From assembly GCA_013697705.1 (NCBI GenBank), contig JACCWJ010000046.1:1-57649 (forward strand): DNA of 57,649 nucleotides, written 5' to 3'. This document shows, piece by piece, positions 17,492-33,548 of the stretch. The stretch comes from Gammaproteobacteria bacterium (GTDB lineage: Bacteria > Pseudomonadota > Gammaproteobacteria > UBA6002). Position numbers and translations under genes: made by a program. A model generated the notes under the pieces. The model had not been told where the DNA came from. It ran no database searches and saw only the letters and a program-made list of their open reading frames with translations. The first letter of the stretch is position 1. Each line of letters opens with the position of its first letter.

Positions 17492-18553
17492 ATGATAAAA
17501 AAAATAACACTTGGACTTACTGCTCTTTTATCTACGGTTTCAATTAATGCCCTTGCTTCTTCAAACAAAGCACCTTTCGATGTAACCGTTCCTTCTTATA
17601 ATGGCGGGTTTACCTTCGGTTTAGCTGGCCTTTATCTCCGTCCTTCTGTTGATGCCTTAGATTACGGCATTGTTTACCCAGCTCCTGCAGAAGTGAGTGC
17701 CACGGGTCAATTGCGTAATGGTTCTGTTCAAAATGTTGATCCAGACTATGATTGGGGCTACCGTGCCAATATTGGTTATGTTTTCCCAAGCTCCGCAAAT
17801 GACGTTTCATTAAGTTACACAAATTATAAAAATACTCAAACAGATGCTGTTAAATTAAAAGCTAATGAAGTATTCATTGCTACCACAGCACCTTTTTTAG
17901 TTGATGCAACCAGCGTAGCTACCTTCGGAAGTGACGCGAAATTTACAACAGAATATCAAGCTGTTGATTTAGATTTTGGTCAGCATTTCAATATCGGTTG
18001 CAATACACATATCAAGTTCCTAACGGGTCTTCGTTATGTTGATTTACGCAACACATTTAATGCTAACTACGAAGGTACACTTCAGCTCGACGACGATGCT
18101 GCAGCTGAAACTTTTAACATCAATACTTCACAAAAAAGTAGCTTTAAAGGTATAGGTCCACGTTTAGGTATGGATGCTGAATACAGCCTAGGTCGTGGTT
18201 TTGGCGTTGTTAGTCAAGCTACCACAGCGTTATTAGTAGGAAACTCCAAAAGTAAATTTGAGCAACATGCTACTTTAACAAATGACACGCTTACTATTAC
18301 TGATGTGGCTTCCTTTGAAAATCCAAAGATCACACGGGTAGTTCCAAATCTAAATGCAAAATTAGGATTGAACTACAATGTGGAGTTCTGCAATCCATCA
18401 CACACCAAGATGACAGTTGAAGCGGGTTACCAAGTGGACCACTTCTTCAATTCAGTTGATCGTTTAAATGGGTTGGGTTTATCAGGTGCTCCAAGAGTAA
18501 TCACTGATACTAACTTTGCAGGCCCATATGTTGGCGTTCAAGTCCGTATCTAG
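17492..18553 (+). CDS. Major outer membrane protein, Lpg1974-type porin
   Basis: A 353-residue outer membrane beta-barrel. Residues 1-22 are a signal peptide with an ALA cleavage site. The mature protein has alternating hydrophobic strands with aromatic girdle residues, and ends in VGVQVRI. The start YNGGFTFGLAGLYLRPSVDALDYG and the segments DYDWGYRANIGYVFP, FGQHFNIGCNTHIKFLTGLRYVDL and FKGIGPRLGMDAEY are like Legionella major outer membrane proteins, where members form pores. A good ribosome binding site (TTTGGAG) precedes the ATG. It sits between infA and trxB, where E. coli has aat-cydCD. Confidence 0.88.
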   Translation: MIKKITLGLTALLSTVSINALASSNKAPFDVTVPSYNGGFTFGLAGLYLRPSVDALDYGIVYPAPAEVSATGQLRNGSVQNVDPDYDWGYRANIGYVFPSSANDVSLSYTNYKNTQTDAVKLKANEVFIATTAPFLVDATSVATFGSDAKFTTEYQAVDLDFGQHFNIGCNTHIKFLTGLRYVDLRNTFNANYEGTLQLDDDAAAETFNINTSQKSSFKGIGPRLGMDAEYSLGRGFGVVSQATTALLVGNSKSKFEQHATLTNDTLTITDVASFENPKITRVVPNLNAKLGLNYNVEFCNPSHTKMTVEAGYQVDHFFNSVDRLNGLGLSGAPRVITDTNFAGPYVGVQVRI

Positions 18554-18562
18554 TTCTAAACT

Positions 18563-18591
18563 AAAGAGCGTTGGTTTGACCAACGCTCTTT
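18563..18591 (+). terminator. Terminator of the porin gene
   Basis: Perfect 12-bp stem AAAGAGCGTTGG / CCAACGCTCTTT with loop TTTGA, followed by TATCTTTTAT. It lies ten bases past the porin stop codon. Confidence 0.88.
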
Positions 18592-18710
18592 ATCTTTTAT
18601 GGTAGTAATTAAATTAATGTTGCGATTTTTATCATAAATTGTTACTTTTAGGTGCCTAGATTTCTTCAGGCTATCTATCTATATAATTTTACTGCCTCTA
18701 GGAGAGAGAC

Positions 18711-18958
18711 ATGAAGAAAATAACTATTGGAATAGTTGCACTATTTCTCTTTATTCGATAAGTGGTTTTGCTGCCCCGGCGGTTGCCTCTAAAGATGCTT
18801 CGATACCTTGTTACAATGGTGGATATACTTTTGGCTTAGCAGGTTATGAAACCCAGGCTTCACCGAATGCTGTCACCTCAAACCCCGCCAGCTCAGAATT
18901 TCCTGACACAAACGATAATAGAGATTCTCACCACAATCTGACAACAGATTATAGATAG
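18711..18958 (+). pseudogene. Frameshifted, truncated porin paralogue
   Basis: A strong ribosome binding site (AGGAGAGA) and ATG open a frame reading MKKITIGIVALFLFIR then stop. One base change of frame near 18742 restores a reading that continues through SLYSISGFAAPAVASKDAS, then PCYNGGYTFGLAGYE, which parallels the signal peptide and first strand of the intact porin upstream. The restored frame ends at TAG 18958, after about 82 residues of which the last 35 are low-complexity and not porin-like. It is a remnant of a duplicated porin, or a short expressed gene if the frameshift is a sequencing error. Confidence 0.75.
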
Positions 18959-18998
18959 TAACTCTATTAACTAAATGCAACTGCTTACGAGCCAGGCT

Positions 18999-19037
18999 GG
19001 CATTTACGAATTTGGTCTTCCTAAATTCGTAAACGCC
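18999..19037. terminator. Hairpin between porin remnant and trxB
   Basis: GGCATTTACGAATTT pairs with AAATTCGTAAACGCC (one mismatch) around a nine-base loop. It lies just after the trxB stop codon on the minus strand and after the porin remnant on the plus strand. It could terminate either. Confidence 0.6.
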
Positions 19038-19051
19038 AACTGATTTGTCGC

Positions 19052-20023
<972 letters not shown>

Positions 20024-20116
20024 TTAAACAGCATTGCGCCGAAAAAACGTAATTTAACATGTAAATTTTTAGCCAGGTAGTTAAAATAGTGTTTTTAATC
20101 GTATAGCGAGAAAAAT

Positions 20117-22453
20117 GTGAGACGTGTGCAAAAAAAAGAATATAAATTATCAAACTTGCTGCAGATGCATAAGCGACTTCGAGAAGGTTTTTTTATCATC
20201 GCACTTTCGATGTCTCTTTTTTTGTTGCTCGCATTAGCAACGTATCATCCCGCTGATCCAAGCTGGTCTAATACGGGGCAGACCAAGGAAATCGCTAATT
20301 ATGGTGGTTCTGTTGGGGCGTGGCTAGCCGATATTCTGCTCTATCTTTGTGGCTATTTAGCCTTTGTTTTCCCCTTTATATTTTCGTATAGCGCATGGCA
20401 ATACAGCCATTCTAATCAGAGTCAATTAGAATCTCGTTCGCTGTTGTACTTGAAAATTATGGGCTTTATTTTATTTTTGTTTGCAGGCACAGGTATTGCG
20501 AGTTTGCATGTAGATTCCTCCTCGCATCTCCCTTTTACGTCCGGGGGGGTGCTTGGAAATGTGGTGGGCTACAGCATGGTTAAAATTTTTAATTCTGCCG
20601 GCTCAGGTTTAATTTTATTCGCTATTTTTTTGACGGGCTTAACACTCGTTACCGGCTGGTCTTGGTTAGTGGTAGTCGATAACATTGGCAAGTTCGTTTT
20701 AGATCACTCAGCCAAACTTCCAAAACTCTTAGAAAGAAAGAAGGAACAAAGCAGGCAAGAGCCGAAGGTGAAAAAAATTGGCTTTGAAACACCTGACGTT
20801 GAGCCAAGAGAGGTTAAACCGACCATCGTACGCGTTGAACCAAAAATTAAACCCTCTCTAAGTGACGAAGAAGAGGATGACGAAATTGAAATTACCACAC
20901 CTAAAGAGGTAAAAAAGAAACCAGTCATTCACACGGCTCCCGTTACGTATGAACCCTCTCTAGAGGGAACAATACCCCCTATTACGCTTTTAGATATGCC
21001 TGAGCGTGGCACGGCAAAAGGGTATACCAACCAACAACTAGAGAATATGTCACGTGAAGTGGAGCTCCGGTTACTCGATTTCGGGATTGAAGTTAAAGTC
21101 GTGGCTGTTCACCCTGGCCCCGTCGTTACTCGTTTCGAATTACAACTCTCAGCAGGCACCAAGGTGAGCAAGATCAGCACGTTGGCAAAAGATCTAGCGC
21201 GCTCATTGTCCGTGCTTAGCGTGCGTATAGTCGAAATTATTCCTGGCAAGCCCGTCATCGGATTAGAATTACCCAATCAACACCGAGAAGTCGTCAGGCT
21301 CCGAGAAGTACTCGCTTCTCAACAGTATGAAAATGCCCATTCCCCCCTCGCTTTAGCGTTAGGCAAAGATATCGCAGGTCATCCCGTTATTGTAGATTTG
21401 GCAAAGATGCCTCATTTATTAGTTGCGGGAACGACAGGGTCTGGTAAATCAGTGGGTCTCAATGCAATGTTATTAAGTTTGCTTTTTAAAGCAACGCCTC
21501 AAGAATTGCGTCTCATTATGATTGATCCAAAAATGTTAGAGCTCTCTATTTATGAAGGAATACCTCACCTACTTACTCCTGTGGTAACAGATATGAAAGA
21601 GGCTGCCAGTGCACTTCGATGGTGTGTGGCTGAAATGGAAAGGCGTTATCGATTAATGGCTTCCTTAGGGGTGCGCAACATTGCGGGTTACAACCTAAAA
21701 GTCAAAGAAGCAAAGAAAAAAGGGGCGCCCCTCCTAGATCCGCTTTGGCAAGAAGGCATGGGGGCTGAAGCACCTCACTTACAAGAACTGCCTTATATTG
21801 TAGTGCTCGCCGATGAATTTGCAGACATGATGATGGTGGTCGGGAAAAAAGTGGAGGAATTGATTGCAAGAATTGCACAAAAGGCGAGGGCTGCAGGTAT
21901 TCATTTAATTCTAGCTACACAACGTCCTTCAGTAGATGTTATCACTGGTTTGATCAAGGCAAATATTCCTACTCGAATTGCGTTTCAGGTTTCGTCGCGT
22001 ATCGATTCACGGACCATTCTAGATCAACAAGGCGCTGAACAACTTTTAGGGCATGGTGACATGCTTTATCTACCGCCGGGAACAGGCGTGCCCGTTCGAA
22101 TCCATGGTGCCTTCGTGGCGGATGAAGAAGTCCATCGCGTAGTGTGTGATTGGAAAAGAAGAGGTAAGCCGGATTATATGGATGAGGTCCTCAGTATTCC
22201 TGCGAGTGAGTCTGGCGGATTTGGCGATTTTGGTAGTGAAGAAGGCGATAGCGAACAAGATTCACTTTACGATCAAGCGGTCCAAATTGTACTTGAAACA
22301 AGGCGCGCCTCTGTCTCTAACATTCAAAGAAGACTCAAGATTGGGTATAATCGTGCAGCTCGAATAGTAGAAGCTATGGAAAACGCTGGATTAGTGAGTG
22401 CAATGGAAACGAATGGCACTCGAGAAATTCTAGTTCCAAATGACAAAGAGTAA
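20117..22453 (+). CDS. ftsK: DNA translocase FtsK
   Basis: A 778-residue FtsK. It anchors at the division septum and pumps chromosome dimers toward dif for XerCD. Four or five N-terminal membrane helices (to about residue 190) are followed by a short charged linker with an acidic run (about 250-270), the motor with Walker A GTTGSGKS at about 437-444 and Walker [14 protein letters not shown], and the C-terminal winged helix that reads KOPS ([33 protein letters not shown]). The linker is much shorter than in E. coli (1329 residues), as in many species. The GTG at 20117 is used; an ATG at 20165 is the alternative. Confidence 0.95.
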   Translation: MRRVQKKEYKLSNLLQMHKRLREGFFIIALSMSLFLLLALATYHPADPSWSNTGQTKEIANYGGSVGAWLADILLYLCGYLAFVFPFIFSYSAWQYSHSNQSQLESRSLLYLKIMGFILFLFAGTGIASLHVDSSSHLPFTSGGVLGNVVGYSMVKIFNSAGSGLILFAIFLTGLTLVTGWSWLVVVDNIGKFVLDHSAKLPKLLERKKEQSRQEPKVKKIGFETPDVEPREVKPTIVRVEPKIKPSLSDEEEDDEIEITTPKEVKKKPVIHTAPVTYEPSLEGTIPPITLLDMPERGTAKGYTNQQLENMSREVELRLLDFGIEVKVVAVHPGPVVTRFELQLSAGTKVSKISTLAKDLARSLSVLSVRIVEIIPGKPVIGLELPNQHREVVRLREVLASQQYENAHSPLALALGKDIAGHPVIVDLAKMPHLLVAGTTGSGKSVGLNAMLLSLLFKATPQELRLIMIDPKMLELSIYEGIPHLLTPVVTDMKEAASALRWCVAEMERRYRLMASLGVRNIAGYNLKVKEAKKKGAPLLDPLWQEGMGAEAPHLQELPYIVVLADEFADMMMVVGKKVEELIARIAQKARAAGIHLILATQRPSVDVITGLIKANIPTRIAFQVSSRIDSRTILDQQGAEQLLGHGDMLYLPPGTGVPVRIHGAFVADEEVHRVVCDWKRRGKPDYMDEVLSIPASESGGFGDFGSEEGDSEQDSLYDQAVQIVLETRRASVSNIQRRLKIGYNRAARIVEAMENAGLVSAMETNGTREILVPNDKE

Positions 22454-22479
22454 GATTTTAAACGTAGTAGAGGATCTAT

Positions 22480-23094
22480 ATGCAAAAAATTAAAGGCTTT
22501 TTATTAGGGGTAATATTATTTTCTTCGTCCGCGATGGCCGATACAGCGTCACAACAACTCGATAAATTTCTATCTAACTTCCATTCGATGAGTGCTAATT
22601 TTCAACAAACCTCCATTATTAAAAAAAGCACTGCAAAAAAATCGATTGGCACCATGGCGTTAGAGCGTCCAGGTAAATTTCGTTGGGAAATCACTTCGCC
22701 CAATCGCCAGGTCATTATTGCTGATGGCAAATATTTGTGGATTTATGATGTTGATCTTGAGCAGGCAACAAAACAAAGCTTAGGGAAAGACGCCCATAGT
22801 CCAGCCATCTTATTAAGTGGTTCAACTGCTGCTTTAGAAGAACGGTTTAATATCATCGATTCCAAACAAGAGGGCAGTAAAGTCATTTTTAATCTCAAGC
22901 CAAAACGCAGTCAAGATATGGTGCAACGTGTCGAGTTAGTGTTTGAAAATGATAAATTACATCAAATGTCAGTGATCGACAATTTAGGTCAAAAAAATAT
23001 TTTCACCTTCTCTAATGTAAAGATTAACCCTAGCTTGGCAACTTCCTTATTTCAATTTCATGCTCCTAAGGGGGTAGATATTATTTCTAATTAA
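22480..23094 (+). CDS. lolA: Outer membrane lipoprotein carrier LolA
   Basis: A 204-residue periplasmic chaperone that ferries lipoproteins from the inner-membrane Lol transporter to the outer membrane. Signal peptide 1-20 with AMA cleavage, then LDKFLSNFHSMSANFQQT and the typical RPGKFRWEITSPNRQVIIADGKYLWIYD strand region. Length is normal. It lies 26 bp after ftsK and 8 bp before rarA, in the conserved ftsK-lolA-rarA-serS order. Its transporter partners are at 36.5-38.5 kb. Confidence 0.95.
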   Translation: MQKIKGFLLGVILFSSSAMADTASQQLDKFLSNFHSMSANFQQTSIIKKSTAKKSIGTMALERPGKFRWEITSPNRQVIIADGKYLWIYDVDLEQATKQSLGKDAHSPAILLSGSTAALEERFNIIDSKQEGSKVIFNLKPKRSQDMVQRVELVFENDKLHQMSVIDNLGQKNIFTFSNVKINPSLATSLFQFHAPKGVDIISN

Positions 23095-23102
23095 GGATCG
23101 GA

Positions 23103-25720
<2,618 letters not shown>

Positions 25721-25749
25721 ATTCTTTCTTCACCTTGAATTGCTAAGAA

Positions 25750-25830
25750 CCTTGATTACGCTTCGCTGCATCAAGGCTACTCACTGCAACACCCTCAAAG
25801 TAGCCTGGATGTAGCGTAGCGAAATCCAGG
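25750..25830. repeat. Dispersed 31-bp repeat, complete inverted pair
   Basis: 25750-25780 is a minus-oriented unit (ends GCATCAAGGCTAC) and 25800-25830 a plus-oriented unit (starts GTAGCCTGGATGTAGCG). The two are about 85 percent complementary and separated by 19 bp, so the transcript could fold into a long hairpin. The pair lies after serS and before the large Asn-rich gene. Otherwise, 25831-25992 holds only an AT-rich leader in which I see no firm promoter. Confidence 0.8.
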
Positions 25831-25992
25831 GAAAATCAAGCCTCAAATATTTGTCAAGAGGGTTTTTGATGCGGTTGCCATGTTCGTTCACCGGCACCCC
25901 GACCATTTAAGATTATGCTAATGTTTGTGTACTACAGTAGACAAATTAGCTAATGCCCCCTATTCGTTTAATTATCCTTTTGAGGTATTGTC

Positions 25993-29631
<3,639 letters not shown>

Positions 29632-29800
29632 ATAAGGTTTGAATTTGCCCTGGCAAATGTTGTACCGCGACGACGTTGAGTAAACCAAATTTTTCTTTAG
29701 TACAAAGGTGATTGGATTCAATCAGTGAATTTACTAATTCTAGAACCGATTACAGAATTGCATAGGGCGCTTAAAAGGCACTATCTTTTTCCCTTATCAT

Positions 29801-29831
29801 GTAGCCTGGATGTAGCGAAGCGGAATCCGGG
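29801..29831 (+). repeat. Dispersed 31-bp repeat, single plus copy
   Basis: Starts GTAGCCTGGATGTAGCG and ends GGAATCCGGG. It closely matches the copy at 25800-25830. With that pair it brackets the large Asn-rich gene. The rest of the 235-bp gap has only a weak 7-bp hairpin at 29643-29658. Confidence 0.8.
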
Positions 29832-29866
29832 TTTTTTAAGACTATCGACAGACCACTCGCTTTGAG

Positions 29867-30598
29867 TTAACCCATACTATTAGCGGCTAAAAACCGAGAG
29901 TGCTCTAGCCACTGCGTGTCAGGATAGTAGGCAAACACGAGGGTGCCATTCTTGATATGGTTGATAATAGGTTTAGCTAATAAAGGGCTAACGGCTGGGC
30001 AACCCCAGCTGAGGCCTAATCTACCATGGTGGCTGGCAAAATTCTGAGTGGCATACCAAGCGCCGTGGACCACAATAGCTCTAGACTCTGCTCTTTCGTT
30101 GAATCCTGGTTCTAACCCTCGCAAACGCAAAGAATATCCATTTGAACCCATATAAGTGTTTTCGGTAATAAAAGTTCCGATACTGGATGCGCGACTACCC
30201 GGTTTATTAGAAAAATGTTTTGCGAAAAGTCCGCCGGTAAATTTTCCGTGCGCTACTAAAGTGTGGTAGAGGACTTTCTTATTACCCACATCAACTACCC
30301 ACATGCGCTTGACCGAGGAGGGAAGTGAATAATCAATAATTGTCACAACCTTTTGTTTTATATAACCTTTTTGCATAGCATTATTGTATGCTTTTAATGC
30401 AAGATTCCAAACTCTGGGGTTAACATCCCACTTATTGTCACTTTCACTTTGGGTGATGACGGGAAGGCGAATGTGAGTTGGGATTCGAAGGTGACGTTTG
30501 TGGTGGGAGCAGGAAGCGGAACTTGCGTAAAATAATGTAGTACTCATAAGCATAAATGAAATTATGAGGGTTGTTATTATAGTTGCTTTATTTTGCAT
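29867..30598 (-). CDS. Secreted murein L,D-transpeptidase-like protein (YkuD_2 type)
   Basis: A 243-residue protein with an N-terminal signal or anchor (residues 7-28) and a catalytic domain of the larger YkuD_2 type. The active-site region reads AIVVHGAWYA, then HHGRLGLSWGCPAVSP, with His and the catalytic Cys in place. The N-part carries the usual NKKVLYHTLVAHGKFTGG. A Cys at residue 30 follows ASSAS, so a lipoprotein is possible but the lipobox is poor. The role is presumably in peptidoglycan crosslinking or trimming in the periplasm. It is 167 bp downstream of another L,D-transpeptidase on the same strand. Confidence 0.82.
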   Translation of the reverse strand: MQNKATIITTLIISFMLMSTTLFYASSASCSHHKRHLRIPTHIRLPVITQSESDNKWDVNPRVWNLALKAYNNAMQKGYIKQKVVTIIDYSLPSSVKRMWVVDVGNKKVLYHTLVAHGKFTGGLFAKHFSNKPGSRASSIGTFITENTYMGSNGYSLRLRGLEPGFNERAESRAIVVHGAWYATQNFASHHGRLGLSWGCPAVSPLLAKPIINHIKNGTLVFAYYPDTQWLEHSRFLAANSMG

Positions 30599-30765
30599 GT
30601 TTTTGAACCTCTAAAAATCGGTAAACAATAAAGGCCCTCAGATTTTTCTGATAACCTTTCAATAATCAAATTGAATAAATGCCTTTTAAGTAGGTCGGGG
30701 ATTATACCAAAAATGAGGCAAATTTGCCATATTGTAGAATTGGGCCTTAAATAAGGCCCAGAGGA

Positions 30766-31680
30766 TTAGTCATTAGCTCTAAACTGATAGCTACTAACAG
30801 GTTCGGGCATGCCATTTTGTTGCTCCACGATCTGTCGTACACATGCCCAATCTATATCGCCAGTTCGTTTATGCGCTGCCGACAATAAGGAGCGCTCTGC
30901 TGAAATCATATTTAAATCGCTGGGGGGCTCTCCGATATTAACGGGGATATGCGCCTCTAAATAGAGCCGACCATATTGCCAGCCCGCTTTATAAGGTTGA
31001 TGAATAATCCTGACGGGGGTGCCATTAGTGACATGTTGATATAATTCCCCCACATCTGAATTATATAATCGAATACACCCGGCGCTGATAAGCTTACCGA
31101 TTGACCAGGGTTGATTAGTGCCATGAATTAAATAACCATGCGTTCCTAAATACATGGCATAGGGTCCTAAGGGATTTTCAGGACCAGGGGGAACAACTTT
31201 GGGTAACCAATTCCCCGTTTGTTCATAGACGTAACTGTGGATACTTGCAGGAACTGTCCAGACAGGATTGGCACATTTTCGGATGACTGTCGTCGAAGTG
31301 GTCGGTGTTCTCCATCCTTTACGGCCTAACCCCACCGGATAAGTTAACACCGCTCTTCCATCAGCAGTGAAATAATACAGTCGGCACTCTGCAAGATTAA
31401 TCACAATGCCTTTACGATATTTAGGCAGCACGAATTGGGTGGGAACAATAATCTCTTCACCGCCATAAAGTTCGTTTTGACTTACAGTAGGATTTGCTTC
31501 CAGCATCTCATGTAAACCAATGCCATATTTATCACCGATGTCATTAATAGTTTCCCCTGACTGGGCTTGAACAGTAATTAATTGTCCAATGAGATCATTA
31601 CCAGGAGCGGGCATAGGATAGGTGGCACCATACAGTGCAGGGGCAAGAAACAATAATAAAACGGGTATCTTTTTAAACAT
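30766..31680 (-). CDS. L,D-transpeptidase with LysM domain (ErfK/YbiS type)
   Basis: A 304-residue periplasmic enzyme. Signal peptide 1-18 (MFKKIPVLLLFLAPALYGA), LysM peptidoglycan-binding domain about 36-82 (QSGETINDIGDKYGI), and YkuD domain about 92-225 with HGTNQPWSIGKLISAGCIRLY, giving the His and catalytic Cys. Members of this group attach lipoproteins to murein or form 3-3 crosslinks. The start at 31680 has a GGAG ribosome binding site six bases upstream; the Met four codons earlier does not. Which of the two activities it has cannot be told. Confidence 0.92.
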   Translation of the reverse strand: MFKKIPVLLLFLAPALYGATYPMPAPGNDLIGQLITVQAQSGETINDIGDKYGIGLHEMLEANPTVSQNELYGGEEIIVPTQFVLPKYRKGIVINLAECRLYYFTADGRAVLTYPVGLGRKGWRTPTTSTTVIRKCANPVWTVPASIHSYVYEQTGNWLPKVVPPGPENPLGPYAMYLGTHGYLIHGTNQPWSIGKLISAGCIRLYNSDVGELYQHVTNGTPVRIIHQPYKAGWQYGRLYLEAHIPVNIGEPPSDLNMISAERSLLSAAHKRTGDIDWACVRQIVEQQNGMPEPVSSYQFRAND

Positions 31681-31720
31681 AGTTAACTCCATTTAACATG
31701 TTTTAAAAAATCCTAAAATA

Positions 31721-31744
31721 AAAAGCTCAGTTAACTGAGCTTTT
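31721..31744. terminator. Terminator after the Bax-inhibitor-like gene
   Basis: A perfect palindrome, AAAAGCTCAG-TTAA-CTGAGCTTTT, followed on the minus strand by an AT-rich tract with four T residues. It lies 27 bp past the stop codon of the 31772-32443 gene and just before the L,D-transpeptidase start. Confidence 0.88.
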
Positions 31745-31771
31745 TATGACTGTTTTAAAATTGTAGAAGAC

Positions 31772-32443
31772 TTAGTCGCGATTGCCAGCAAACGCACTTA
31801 AAATTTGTATGAGACTTACAAACAAATTGAAGATCGAGACATAGAGTGACGCTGTGGCCATAATGTAACTATCTTCCCCACCGTGAATAATGGCACTGGT
31901 GGTATACAAAATATATGCAGAAGAGATTAAAGCAAAGGCGCCGGAGATAATGATATTAAATACAGGCATCTGTAAAAAAATGCCGGCTATGGCACCTAAA
32001 AAAACGACCATCATGGCAATAAATAAGAATCCACCCAGGTAGCTAAAATTTTTGCGAGTCGTTAATACGTAAGCCGATAATGCCAAAAAGATCAGGCCTG
32101 TTGTGCCTAATGACGTCATAATGATTTGACCTCCATTGGCATAGGTTCTCATCACCATGTCAAGGATAGGCCCCAATGTGAAACCCATAAAACCCGTAAA
32201 GGCAAAAATTGCTACGAGTCCCCAAGGGCTATAACGCAGTTTTTGAGTAAGATAAGACAAGCCAAACATTCCGACGATCGTTAACAAGAAACCAGGGCGA
32301 GCATGAACAGAAACAGAGAGAGCCGCGGTGACCGCACTAAAGAGTAATGTCAGGCTAAGTAAGAAATAAGTACTCCGAAGTACTGAGTGAGAACCTAATA
32401 TAGATTCTTTTGATTTAACTATAGAATAATTTTGAAATGGCAT
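31772..32443 (-). CDS. Bax inhibitor-1 / YccA family membrane protein
   Basis: A 223-residue protein with seven hydrophobic helices. The family signatures are seen in FTGFMGFTLGPIL (about 81-93) and in the C-terminal SLYVSIFNLFVSLIQILSAF. Bacterial members include YccA, which modulates FtsH, and YbhL-type proteins of unclear role; some related proteins conduct calcium. A short polar N-terminus precedes the first helix. It is transcribed alone, ending at the palindromic terminator. Confidence 0.9.
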   Translation of the reverse strand: MPFQNYSIVKSKESILGSHSVLRSTYFLLSLTLLFSAVTAALSVSVHARPGFLLTIVGMFGLSYLTQKLRYSPWGLVAIFAFTGFMGFTLGPILDMVMRTYANGGQIIMTSLGTTGLIFLALSAYVLTTRKNFSYLGGFLFIAMMVVFLGAIAGIFLQMPVFNIIISGAFALISSAYILYTTSAIIHGGEDSYIMATASLYVSIFNLFVSLIQILSAFAGNRD

Positions 32444-32556
32444 ATAAACTCCTTCGCTTAGTCTTGGTGATCCGAGGATTATCCTAGCTATGGTATCAAA
32501 TAGAGATAAACCTTTCTAATATTTGATCATTTTAGATATACTATTGCAATACGACT

Positions 32557-32644
32557 GGAGAGGTGGCTGAGCGGTCGAAAGCGGCGGTCTTGAAAACCGT
32601 TGAGGGGAAACCCTCCCAGGGTTCGAATCCCTGCCTCTCCGCCA
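32557..32644 (+). tRNA. tRNA-Ser(TGA)
   Basis: GGAGAGG pairs with CCTCTCC, the D arm begins GGTGGCTGAGCGG, the anticodon loop is CTTGAAAA with anticodon TGA, there is a long variable arm (TTGAGGGGAAACCCTC), and the T arm is GGGTTCGAATCCC. The CCA end is encoded (32642-32644). Confidence 0.97.
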
Positions 32645-32697
32645 AACGTATATTTAAATCCAGATATACTATTAGTTGTATTTCGGAGAATGCATTG

Positions 32698-33351
32698 ATA
32701 AAAGTATTAGTAGTTGACGATCATGACTTAGTACGTACTGGCATCAAAAGAATGCTTGATGATATTCAAGGGATAAAGGTAATAGGCGACGCGAGAAGTG
32801 GTGAAGACGCAGTTAAGATAGCAAGAAATATAAGACCCGATGTCGTATTAATGGACGTCCGCATGCCTGGCATAGGCGGGCTAGAGGCAACACGTAAATT
32901 ACTCCACATAGATCCTGATATTAAAGTTTTAGTTGTCACCGTTTGTGACGATGATTTGTTCCCCGCTAAATTATTACAAGCTGGAGCGGCGGGATACTTA
33001 ACAAAAGATGCTAGTATGGATGAAATGGTGCAAGCCATTCGCGCGGTTCATTCTGGCCAACGATATATTAGTCCTGCTGTGGCACAACAGCTCGCATTCA
33101 AACACATCACCGATAAAGAAGAATCTCCTTTTAGCTCACTATCAGAACGAGAGCTGCAGGTAATGATTATGATTACCCATGGTTGCAAACCTCAAGAAAT
33201 ATCAGAAAAATTAAACTTAAGTCCTAAAACGGTTAACAGTTACCGCTATCGTATATTTGAAAAGCTAGATGTAAAAAATGATGTGGAATTGACTCTATTA
33301 GCCATACGTCATGGCTTAGTCGACTCTTCAAGCATTGGCACTCAAAAATAA
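32698..33351 (+). CDS. uvrY: UvrY/LetA/GacA-type response regulator
   Basis: A 217-residue regulator. Receiver domain 1-120 with phospho-acceptor Asp54 ([10 protein letters not shown]), the acidic pair VVDDH and the switch-loop Lys in GYLTKD; LuxR-type helix-turn-helix about 150-205 ([15 protein letters not shown] and [17 protein letters not shown]). Orthologues pair with BarA/LetS and drive CsrA-sequestering small RNAs, controlling the growth-phase and virulence switch in Legionella. The only fitting start is TTG at 32698, with GGAG upstream; a nearby ATG at 32691 runs into a stop. E. coli uvrY is also reported to start with UUG. It is followed by uvrC, as in E. coli. The sensor kinase is not here. 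Confidence 0.9.
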   Translation: MKVLVVDDHDLVRTGIKRMLDDIQGIKVIGDARSGEDAVKIARNIRPDVVLMDVRMPGIGGLEATRKLLHIDPDIKVLVVTVCDDDLFPAKLLQAGAAGYLTKDASMDEMVQAIRAVHSGQRYISPAVAQQLAFKHITDKEESPFSSLSERELQVMIMITHGCKPQEISEKLNLSPKTVNSYRYRIFEKLDVKNDVELTLLAIRHGLVDSSSIGTQK

Positions 33352-33372
33352 CTAGCTAATTAGCCTATAGAG

Positions 33373-33494
33373 GCGAACGTCCATATTTGGCCGAATTTCA
33401 ATCAAAAATTAAAAGAAAACTGCTCACATACTTGAGTATGCTGCGCTTTTTCTTTTAATTTTTGATTGAAATTCCGCGCAAATCTGAACGTTCC
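33373..33494. repeat. Hairpin-bearing dispersed element between uvrY and uvrC
   Basis: Two 27-bp perfect arms (33393-33419 and 33448-33474, reading AATTTCAATCAAAAATTAAA... on the left) enclose a 28-base loop that itself holds CATAC-TTGA-GTATG. The flanks GCGAACGTCCATATTTGGCC and GCAAATCTGAACGTTCC resemble the element at 44223-44278, which lacks the hairpin. It fills most of the gap between uvrY and uvrC. Confidence 0.8.
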
Positions 33495-33548
33495 AGTTAG
33501 TCTGACAAAATAACACTTTTTATATTAGCCTCTTTATGCTTTATTTAT

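Noticed and set aside
25900-25992. PmrA-type regulatory box before the large gene
   Set aside because: Only a single half-like TTTAATTAT is present; the known box needs two TTAA-containing repeats at fixed spacing.
29643-29658. Terminator after the large protein (ATTTGCC / GGCAAAT)
   Set aside because: Seven-base stem with a two-base loop and no U-tract; not listed as a terminator.
32563-32697. Open frame from tRNA-Ser into uvrY, giving a longer regulator
   Set aside because: It starts inside a clear tRNA gene, and the extra 45 residues have no likeness to the receiver domain. The TTG at 32698 fits the family start.
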